Assembly: GCA_024509875.1 (NCBI GenBank) | Contig: JAMPIV010019855.1 | Coordinates: forward strand, 336,090 to 400,089 | Length of the DNA: 64,000 nt | Reading direction: 5' to 3' | DNA from: Oreohelix idahoensis | Lineage: Eukaryota; Mollusca; Gastropoda; Stylommatophora; Oreohelicidae | Part shown: piece after piece, positions 11,888-22,400 of the stretch | Numbering within the stretch: the stretch's first letter is position 1 | How the letters are laid out: each line of letters opens with the position of its first letter | Program-made: the position numbers and the translations under genes | Notes under the pieces: model-generated | Told to the model about the DNA's origin: nothing | Databases searched by the model: none | What the model saw: the letters and a program-made list of their open reading frames with translations, nothing else

Positions 11888-14800
11888 ATGGCAGAGAAAA
11901 TTAGGATAAGATCCATTTTGAGACAAGAGGCGAAGGACTCAGGATTAGAAGGAGAAGCCGCGAACATGTTTGTCAACAGAAAACTTGAAAGGTATGACGC
12001 AGAGCAACAGAGAGCAGAAGCTGAGAGGAAGGAAGAAAAACAGAGAGAAGATAGAGCAGAGAAGAAAGAAGCGGAAGAGAGGGCAGAAGCTAGGAAGAAA
12101 GAAGCGGACGATCGTCAATTGGAGCAGAAGAAAATTGAGGCAGAGATAGAAGCTCGCAGGGAAAGAGAGAGAGACAGGGAAAGACAGCACGAACTGGCGC
12201 TTAAGGCTTTAGAGAGTCGGGGCGCCTCTACTTCAAATAACGGAGAGCCGTCTTCGCCCCAGTCTCAGTCAATGGATCTCTCCAGCACTCAATCTGCCCA
12301 ATTAACTGCGATGTCTTTTGCTTTAGAGTCTTTTCCTAGCCCCAATGAAAAAATTGACACCTTCCTAGAGAAATTCGAGAGGCTCGCAAATCTGTATGGG
12401 TTAGAGAGTTCCCGTTGGGCACTTAAACTCTCAACGTCATTAAAAGGTAATGCGTATGACGTGTACACAAAGCTGGGAACCAACCAACATGATTACGACA
12501 TGCTGAAGAAGGCCTTGCTAGAGCGGTTTGAGATGACCGCCCGAAAATTTCTGCAAATGTTCAGAAACAGCCGGAAAGAGAGCACGGAAACATTTCCGCA
12601 GTTCTCTTCACGTCTCACGGGCTATTTGACAAAGTGCATTGAATTATCTGACCTACCTCTTACATATGAGGGACTACTTGAACTTGTTCTTGTGGAACAG
12701 ATAAAGTCAACTTTGTCAAACGAAACCCGTAGATTTTTGGCTGAACAGGGCGCAGTCAGGCTTGAGGACATCCTCAATAAGGCAGAACGCTATACCAATG
12801 CAATGGCCGAACTTCCCAGCACTAAACGTAAACCCACAGATGAGCCATCTCGTAAACAAAATCTAGAGCAGTCATCCTATTCCTCAAATTCCTCTCAGAA
12901 TTATAACCAACGAGAAAATAATACCCAGAGACCTCCCCAGGAAAAATCGAAATTCTACAAAACCCGATTTTCCCCAAATAATAATTCTGATCAACCCACC
13001 AAGCCTACGTGGCAGCGCGGCCACCAAGGTCAAGGAAAAGGGAAGACCCCTACACCAGGAACGTCTGATCAGGGCAAGCAAACCGGGCCTAACCGCATCG
13101 GATGTTTGCATACAGCCTCGCCAGGTAGAGTCAATGTCAGTGATTCTCAACCTGAGGGGGACCGACCCTCAACGCGAGGAACTGTAATTTTGAATGGTAC
13201 CTCAACTACTTGTCTCTTTGACACTGGATTAAGCTTTAGTTGTATTGTCGCCAGACACCTAGTCAAACCAGGTCAGGAGACAGAGGAAACCGTCAAACTT
13301 AGTGGAGTTTTCAGGAGTGATGCACCCAGGACGCTTCCTATCGCACTGGTAGAAATACACTCTGATTTTGTCAGAGGTGTTATTAAAGCGGCCATTATGG
13401 ATGATCCTATCTACCCAGTTATCCTGGGATGTAGATATGTGTTTATTGGGAGACCAAAGGAGCCGATTGTGGCAGCGGTAACCACAAGAGGGCAAACCAA
13501 GAAGGAGAGGGAGCCTGCGCCAAATTTGTTGCCGAATGAACTGAAGGAGGCGCAACAAAAGGACCCTACTCTGGAGCTCTGCTTTAGAAAACTGCCCATG
13601 GCTAAGGACCCCAGACACAACGGAGACATCTTTTCTAAGGATGGCGTATTGTATCGTAGAACGGGCAACCCGGACACGGGGAATAACCAGCTCCTAGTAC
13701 CGACGCAGTACAGAAGCCAGATCTTAGAAATGGGGCACTCTCTTCCCTTTAGCGGACATATGGGACAAAACGCCACTATTCAGCGAATAAAAAACCACTA
13801 TTGGTGGCCAGGAATGAACTCTGACATTATCAGGTACGTGAAATCCTGCGCCCAGTGCCAACGGGTAGCACCCAAGCACTTGACACCCCCAGTACCTATG
13901 GGGCAAATGCCAATAGTGGGTACTCCATTTGAACGGGTTGCTGTCGACATCATTGGACCCTGGAAAGGACCAAAAGAAGGAACAGGTTCATCCTGACCTT
14001 AGTCGACACTTGCACAATGTGGGCCGAAGCTGTACCGCTAACATGCATAGATTCCAAGCATGTCGCAGAAGCCCTCGTGCAAATTTTTACACGGTTGGGA
14101 TTCCCTCAACAAGTTTTGACGGACAATGGATCCCAATTCCGTAGCCTGTTAATGGAGGAGATCTTTAAGATCTTGAGGGCCAAACATATCCACACAAGTC
14201 CCTACCATCCGGCCGGAAATGGGCTCGTGGAACGTTTTAATGGCAGCCTCACCACCATGTTACGTAAGCTGGGTCAGGAGAAACCGGAAGACTGGGACCT
14301 ATATATATCGGCTGCCTTATTCGCCTACCGAGAGGTTCCCCAAGCGTCTACGGGATTCCCGCCTGCTACACTTTTATTTGGCAGACCTATAAAGGGGCCA
14401 CTAGAAGCCTTACTTCGGTCCCTGACAGACCAAAAGGCTGACGAGACAGTCGTCTCTGCAAGCAAGTATGTATCTGAGCTCAAGGAAAGGTTAAAGCTAG
14501 GATGGGATCTAGCTACTACCAACCTTAAGAAAGCCCGCGCTAAACATGCTAAAAGATACAACAAAGCTGCAAAAGAGAGAGAACTACAACCAGGGGAGAA
14601 AGTTTTGTTGCTACTTCCAACCGGAAGCAATAAACTTCGCATCGGATGGCAAGGGCCGTTTACCGTCCTTAAAAAGATCTCACGTACCAATTACAAGATC
14701 TCCATCAAAGGAAAGGAGAAGGTCTTCCACATAAATCTGCTTAAGAAATATTTGGAAAGACCGGTGCCATCCTCCGAGCATCTCCTGGCTGTCGCCATAG

Positions 14801-16362
14801 CAACGGAAGACGAGGAAGATGATGATGGTTGCATGGAGTACCCATTGCAACCCACAGAATCCTTTAAAGATGTCAAGTTCGGCGACAATCTCTCACCAGA
14901 ACAACAAACAGAAACCAGGGCTCTACTAAAACAGTACAGTGCAGTCTTAACGGATGTACCTGGTCGAACAAATCTCATTGAATTTGATATGAAATTAACA
15001 AACGAGACCCCTGTTCGAACCAGAGTTTACCCCATCCCGTACGCTAAAGCTGATGCACTTCGCGGAGAAATAGACAAGCTGCGTCAGGCAGGAATTATCA
15101 GTGAGTCTACATCTCCTTACAGTTCGAGTGTAGTGCTGTTGCAGAAGCCCAATAAGGAAGTTCGGCTGTGTATAGATTACCGGCTGCTAAACGCTGTAAC
15201 GGAATTCCAGCCCGAACCTCTCCAAACTGTTTCTGAGTTGTTCACCAAGCTCAGCAAAGCAAAGATTTTCTCCAAGATTGACCTCAGTAAAGGTTATTAT
15301 CAAATACCAGTCAAGGAGGAAATTAAACCTTTGTTAGCTTTCAGCACTAGTGAAGGACATTACACATTTAATGTGATGCCGTTCGGATTGCATAACGCAC
15401 CAGGAGTGTTCACCAGGATGATGAGGAAGCTTCTAGAACCTTTGCAAAGTCCCCATATCCATAATTTCATGGATGACATATTAATTGCATCGGAAACCTA
15501 CGAAGAACATATTGCTACGGTTGCTATGCTCCTCAGGAGACTACAGGAAACTGGTCTCACAGCCAGACCTAGCAAATGTCTCATCGGGTTTGAACAGTTA
15601 GACTTCCTGGGGCATACTATTTCTCACGGATGCAGTTGGCCTATTAAGAAGAACGTGGAGAAAATAGTGGCAGCAAAAAGACCCCGAACGAAGAAAGACG
15701 TACGTTCCTTCATATCACTATGTGCATATTATCAGAAATACATCCAGAACTTCAACGGACTGACGGCACCTCTGACTGACCTCACAAAGAAAGGTTGTCC
15801 TGATAAGGTCATATGGGATCAAAAGTGCGAACACGCGTACAGCACTTTGAAAGGACAGTTGTCTGCATACCCCATTTTGAGGTTGCCTGACCTCAAGAAA
15901 CCTTTTGTACTGCGGGTCGACGCGTCAGGTCAGGGCATCGGGTCAACACTGCTTCAAGCCGAGGACAGTGACCTGAACATGCTATTTCCAGTTGCCTATG
16001 GCAGTCGGAAATTAAATAAAGCTGAACGGAACTACAGCGTAGTTGAAAGAGAATGTCTCGCTCTGATTGACGGTATCAGACGCCATCATGAGTTTCTCTA
16101 TGGGACATCTTTCACGGTGCAAACAGACCACGCTCCGTTAGCCTTTCTTGGTGCCAATAAAGAATTTAACGCAAGGATCATGCGTTGGGCCCTTCTTTTA
16201 AGCGTTTATTCTTTCAAAGTGGAATATATTCCGGGAAGACAGAATGTCGGGGCGGATTTCCTGAGTAGAAACTGGACTACGGAGGAAGAGGAGGAAGTTG
16301 AAGATACCAATCATCCTAAAGCTACCGATCAGGGCAGCTTCATTGTCATAAATCAAACATGA
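11888..16362 (+). pseudogene. Family A copy 2 Gag-Pol polyprotein, one frameshift in integrase
   Basis: The ATG at 11888 opens a 702-codon frame covering the highly charged N-terminal coil (about residues 30-110), Gag capsid, basic low-complexity tail, DTG protease, the H2C2 finger and the first integrase aspartate (residue 687). One C is missing from the run at 13958-13960 compared with copy 1. This shifts the frame just after that aspartate. The remaining integrase, GPY/F, RT (FMDD) and RNase H continue in the second frame to the TGA at 16362. From 14017 onward the protein appears identical to copy 1. Gag is intact here but broken in copy 1, while integrase is intact in copy 1 but broken here. 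Confidence 0.9.
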
Positions 16363-16378
16363 AAAGATGTTTTCATGT
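16357..16378 (+). other. Perfect 9-bp hairpin across the Pol stop codon, copy 2
   Basis: This is the same stem, loop and placement as at 8479-8500, again overlapping the TGA stop and just upstream of the polypurine tract. Confidence 0.6.
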
Positions 16379-16396
16379 CTCAAAAGAGGGGACGAT

Positions 16397-17484
16397 TGTG
16401 ACAGACAACTCAGCCGTCTCTGAATTTGTTAGATGATGGTAAGAACCCTCTCATAACATCGGTACCCCTGAAGTGTTGCATGATATGGTACGACCCTTCG
16501 TAACGACCCCTTCGGATAGCATCAGTGCCCCCGAATATTGTGGTAACTTTTCGTCAAACATGATTTATTTTCACCTGGACTCATTAGCTATGCAACCTTT
16601 CCACGCAGATGGTCAACACGTTTGCTGATTAATATGTGGACAGTTTATCTACCGTTCATTCTGGTCATCGCATTGATTTAAGGAGAGGTTAAATCACGCC
16701 CACGGATATCTCTTGAGCAATCATATGCAGTTATTTTCATTAACTTGGCCAATGGGGGGGGGGGGGCGTTGCCAGCATCAAACGATAGTAGCGACCACGA
16801 TCAAAGACACTGGGGGGATCTCAGGAAAGACTAGCGGCACGCTATCAAAAAGACAGTAGTGGTCACTGAAACGAACGACGCAAGTTCCAGTCGGTATTTC
16901 GCATCTCGGTGTTAACCACAGAACCGATCGCAGTGGACGCGAACGGGAAAGCCGAAGCGGACGCAACGAGCTGAGATACGGAAAACCAGGGGCGGCATCT
17001 CTCTTTAGTCTGGCGGTCAGATCCCCGAAAGTCTCATGAGATCTAAAAAGGTGTCAAATTTTAACATGTCCCACTCATCTTACATTCCATTTTAGATACA
17101 TACAGACCATGAAGAAATGCATTTTATCACTGGTTGGGAGACTAGACAGAATCACTAGCTATTATTAGAAATCGTGTTAGATTTTCCCCTGGATTTTCAT
17201 ATATATTTGCAGTGAATTCTATTCTGTGCAAAACGGTAAAATATAATTGTGTAAAGTGATCAGTGGTCTAGTTCATTCATTCTATTTCACTGGATTTTGT
17301 GTTAATTTAAATCTATTAAATTAAACAATCTCAATAGTTCCATCTGTAAATGTAATGATATATCTATTATATTATTTCAAAAGATAATAGATGCTTAAAT
17401 TAACTTTTAAAAGTCGCGAAGGAATTTATAACTAATTGAGTTAAGTCATATATATACATGTGTGTTTTAACCATTTAAACTCGC
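16397..17484 (+). repeat. Family A LTR 3, left part
   Basis: This is the first 1088 bp of the third LTR, ending where family B was inserted. The sequence after ATTTAAACTCGC switches to the B terminus TGATAAGG. A short stretch at about 17130-17170 differs from LTRs 1 and 2 more than the rest does. Confidence 0.9.
17480..17484. repeat. Target-site duplication CTCGC, left
   Basis: CTCGC occurs directly before the family B terminus here and again at 26947-26951 after its other end. It occurs once at the matching place in LTRs 1 and 2. This fixes the insertion boundaries. Confidence 0.9.
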
Positions 17485-18968
17485 TGATAAGGTTGATATA
17501 TGTTGGATTTTTATTCCCGTTAATGATATCCACCAAAAGATAGATATAAGTGGATGGAAGCAGACATCATCATCATCATCAGTTGATAAGATCTCTATGG
17601 TGTTGTTTGCTCCACTGTAGTGTATGGAATGTCAACTTGACCTACGCAGTGGTGTGTAGACATGGATTGAGTGTACAATGTGCGAATGATGATAAGGGTT
17701 CGTGTTGTTGACAAATGTTCTTTTCTCACACTCATGTATGACTGGAAGTCATCGACACCAACGACTGTGTACCTTTTCTAAAGTTTAATTGGACGTACAC
17801 ACTCGACAGCACAGATAGTGACAAATCACAGGTTGGCATAATACATCATAGTACAGTGGATAAATGGTCTTGCAATGTTATGTTACATGGGCACTCATGT
17901 AGAATAATATTATAATGGACTGTCAGTAGCCAAGCCCTCAGTATCGCCCATACATATAAATCATCTGACTTCACTGACTGAGCACGTCAGCTTATAAACA
18001 ATATTTCAGATGGCTTCTAAACCTAATCTCGTCTAGCGACGATTCTTCAACATAATGTTCAGCACATATTTTTCCATATAATAATATTGAACCGCTAATA
18101 ACGGGTTCTCATGTGTAGCAGTGATCTCTGGACTAAACAAGCGATAATACGGGCATCCCTTTTCTCTTCTTGAAAGTCACTACATGTTTTGGTTCCAAGA
18201 TGGCTTCACTCGTGAGCTGTCACTCACGTTTGGATACAGATAATGAATCTGTCCTAAAGTTAGTCATTCATAAAACATTTCATTGCTCTGTAGATTTGAT
18301 CATGAACAATTGACTGCATTCTACAGAATATAGTGCTGCTAGGAATCGAAGTCGTTTTCATCGAGTCAAATATATTCTCTTAGACATTCAAATCGTAACT
18401 ATCGAAAATGGTGGCTTCGATCGAGAGTTCATAAGAGTATCTTTGATTACCTTGGTAGAGGAAATATGAAACTGCCATTCCTTGGCAATATGAATAAACA
18501 CTGGGGTAAAGCATACACGATAGGTCTAGACGACTATCACTTTCCCCACAAATACTGAGATCACTTTTTCCCGGCGACAGGCCGACATAGAAAAACACAC
18601 AGTCCCTATCAGGACGAAGCCAAATCACACCACACTCTAGCGACACATCCGCCGAATAGCCTTTGACCTCTCTAGAGACAACAGAACATATAGTTCGACT
18701 TAGATATGTAAAGATATACAGATATAAGACAGACTCGTCCTACTCAGACAAACAATACACATAAATTCAGGCCATAGATATTCTGAAGCAAGAACAATCT
18801 ATTATTACCCAAACAACGAATAAATCGCAGTAAAATGGATTTATCCGCGGAGTTTGATCGAAGAGATGGCACAACTTTCAAGGGAAGTAACTCAATAATG
18901 ACTTTCCCTTAAGCACTAAAAAATTACCTATGTATAATATTGTAAGATATCAAAGACTGCACGTAACA
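17485..18968 (-). repeat. Family B LTR (3' LTR of copy 1)
   Basis: Reading the minus strand, it starts TGTTACGTGC and ends CCTTATCA, with TG...CA ends. A complement of AATAAA at about 17508 (TTTTTATTCCCG on the plus strand) is a possible polyadenylation signal close to the LTR end. The 88-codon open frame at 18380-18646 begins with GTG and is not called as a gene. Confidence 0.92.
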
Positions 18969-18988
18969 GTCTTACCACACCTCCCGGG
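18969..18988 (-). other. Family B polypurine tract
   Basis: On the minus strand this reads GGGAGGTGTGGTAAGAC up to the LTR start TGTTACG. The tract is purine-rich but broken by a few T residues. The remaining 18989-19451 is untranslated 3' sequence with no other signal that I see. Confidence 0.6.
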
Positions 18989-19451
18989 AAAAAAAAATGG
19001 AACATTTTTTTTTTTTTGAAATACATCTAGGAGCAACGTACAATAGGCTCACAACGCATGAATAATGCGCAGATGAAAATATCAGGAATACCTATAACGC
19101 CTAATATGAGGCTAAGTCGACTTATGGAGCGACTGGTGAGAATGTGTCTCATAAACTGAGAGAAATTATTTCTCTACAAGTATATTTTTCCAGGAAGGTG
19201 TCATCAAAGTATAATACAATTCTGGCAATTACACAATGCCTAAAAAATTCATATCATCATTTCGTATTAGATATCTTAAATTTATGATTTATGAAGAAAA
19301 AATCATCAAAGCACAGCGGTGAATAAACATCAATGAACCGCTATGTAGTGATACAATCATTATATTATTAAATTACAAATGTGTATCTATCATGATATAG
19401 AAAAGGAACTACTATAGAACTAGACATATCAAGAAGTCTAAGCCCTAATAG

Positions 19452-22400
19452 TTATGTGGAATCATGTGGGCATCTTGACAGAATGTCTGCCATCACATTA
19501 TCTGATCCACGAATAGCTCGCACAGAGAAATGAAAAGGTTGAAGAGCAATTGCATATCGAGTAGACCTCGAGCTCTTCAAATTCTTACTCTGTATAGCAG
19601 TAAGAGCTTTTTGGTCGGTTTCTACTATGAAATGTGCGCCTAGAAGGAATCTCTGTAGTTTGAGGATCGACCAAACCATAGCTAATAGCTCACGGTCTAA
19701 AACCGAATAATTCCTTTCTGCCGCATTAAGTTTTCTGGAAATATACATTACAGGATGCAGAGTTCCAGAGTACTCTTGCATTAGTGCCGCTCCAATCCCA
19801 GTGGATGAAGCGTCACTACGAAGAACGAATGTCTTATCTTTAGTGGGTAGCACTAAAATAGGTGGTGTTGAAAACAATGTTTTAATCTTATCCAGAGAGC
19901 ATTGGCATTCCTGAGACCAGTGGACCACATTAGGCGAACCTTTCTTTAGAAGTGTTGAGAGAGGTGCCATGATAGAGGATAGATTCTGAATGAATCTGCC
20001 ATAAAATTGAATAAGACCTAACAGACTTCTCACCTGTTTTTTAGTCTTAGGGATTGAGATGTTAAGTATCTTACTAGTATTATGGTCCTCTGTCTTTAGG
20101 AAACCATGACCAACTCGGTGGCCTAGGAAAGAAATTTCGCTAAAACCAATATAGGCTTTAGAGGGTTTCGCTGTCAGGTTGTGCTCACGCAAAGTAGACA
20201 GCAATTCATCTAACCCTGAATAGTGATCTTCCCAAGTATCGCTGAAAAGACAGATGTCGTCTAGATATGCAATGACATCTGACCGATAAGATAGGATTCG
20301 GCGCATCATGCGTACGAACGTAGCTGGTGCGTTCATAAGACCGAAAGGCATAAAATTCCATTGGAACAAACCTCTAGGTGTTGAAAAAGCCGTGAGAGGT
20401 TTGGCGCGTTCAGATAAAGGAACTTGCCAATATCCTTTAGACAAATCAAGTTTAGTGAAAAAATGAGATTTGGAGAGTCGAGTAAGTAGCTCTTCCAGTA
20501 AAGGCATAGGTTCGGCATCGAACTTCGTTACTTGATTCAATTTTCGATAGTCAACGCAAAGACGTATGTTATTGTCTTTTTTACGCACAATAACCATCGG
20601 CGAAGAATATGCAGAGGTGGATGGTTCGATTATTTTCAAATCTATCATCTCATCCAACTCTTTCTCGACCTGTGCTTGAAAATGTATAGGTATAGGATAA
20701 GGTCTAACCCTAATAGGAGTATGGTCAGTTAGAACAATGTCATGTTGAATGACATTCGTTTGTCCAGGGATGTCAGTGAGTACATCCTGAAATGTTTGCA
20801 ACATAGTTGAAACTTGTCGCTGTTCTCCTAGAGACAAATCAGGAGAGACAGTAACGTTCTTCCATGATTCACTGGAATGAAGTGGGATCATTGGAAGAGG
20901 AAGATTTACATCTGAAAAACTTGTTTCCTCATCCTGTATCACGGACAGTGATGAGTAATGACCATGTTGTACTGGAGAATTGTCCGTTGCTTGGAAAATG
21001 GGTTGCAAATAATCCGGACGTTCATGGAATTCAGTAAGCATATTGATGTGGAAGGTTTTATGCTTCCCATCAATATCGACAATATAGTCGACATCGGAAA
21101 TTTTCGATATTATATCGTACGGACCTTTCCAAGAAATAAGTAATCTGTTTTCCCTACAAGGTAGTAATACAAATGCTTTGTCACCAGGACAAAGTTGTCG
21201 TAAGCATCTCTTCTTATTGGCAAATTGCCTTGCCTTCTGTTTCGCAAATTCAGAAGAAGAAGTTGCTAATTTGCATGCTTCGATAATTTTTTGTCTCAAC
21301 GCGATGACATATTCGTAGGATGACTTTGTGTCATCGTCAATATTGTCAGATGTTATGAGATCGTGAAGCAACGACATAGGGCCACGCGGACGCGCGCCAA
21401 AGACGAGTTCAAAGGGAGAAAATCCCGTATGTTCATTGGGTACCTCTCTGTAAGCGAAGAGGGCCGCAGGTAAAACTCTGTCCCAGTCTTGAGGATGATC
21501 CTCAGTTATCTTCCCCAGTAAGTTTTTAAGTGTTCTATTAAGGCGTTCGACCATACCATTAGACATTGGATGGTAGATACTACTTAAAGATCTATCTATC
21601 TGCAGAGTAGACATTACTTGAGACATGGTATCTGATATTAGTTGGGTGCCATGGTCTGACAATATCTCTCCGGGGAACCCCAGACGAGAAAATATAAGCC
21701 AAAGAGCATCTGCAATATCAGCAGTAGTAATGCTCTTCAGAGGAATAGCCTCTGGCCAACGTGTGCACATATCAACACACGTCAAGATAAACTGATGTCC
21801 TCTGGCAGACTTGATCTTAAATGGACCAATAATGTCTATGGCCATTTTTTGAAACGGCCGAATAGGAATGTCCGCCGCCTGAATGGGTGCAGCATGCCGT
21901 GGACCTTTGGATTTAACTTCCTGACATACTTTACAAGATCGACAATAAATCCGTATGTCCTTGTTTACCAATGGCCAAAAGAAAGCCGCAAGGACTCTTG
22001 ACTTAGTACGGGAAAAACCCATGTGTCCAGCACACTGAGAGTCGTGAGCGTGCTGCAAAATTTTAACTCTCAAATTCTTGGGAACCAGGATTTGAGAATG
22101 ACTTGACGTAATGGAGTCTTGAACCATACGTACAAGTACGCCATTCTTCTTTGTAATCCACGATTTACGACTTGTGTCTTTATTCGGATCACCTTTAGTT
22201 GCAAGAATGAAGAATTTCTTCAGAGTGGGATCATCTTCTTGCTGTTTTATAAACGAGTCACGAGAAATTACCAAGGGATTATCTTGGTTATGCACTTCAT
22301 TATCTTCAGTAGATGAAGTTTGAGGCATATTAAGAGCCTGAGCTCTAGTGACTACAGCGTTAGCAATCTGCATGTTTTGCCTTTCCCACGTGGAAATTTG

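Noticed and set aside
13929..14144. Separate short gene over the copy 2 integrase frameshift
   Set aside because: It is an off-frame reading across the one-base deletion in copy 2.
18380..18646. 88-codon minus-strand frame in both family B LTRs
   Set aside because: It begins with GTG and is repeated only because the LTRs are. No domain was recognised.
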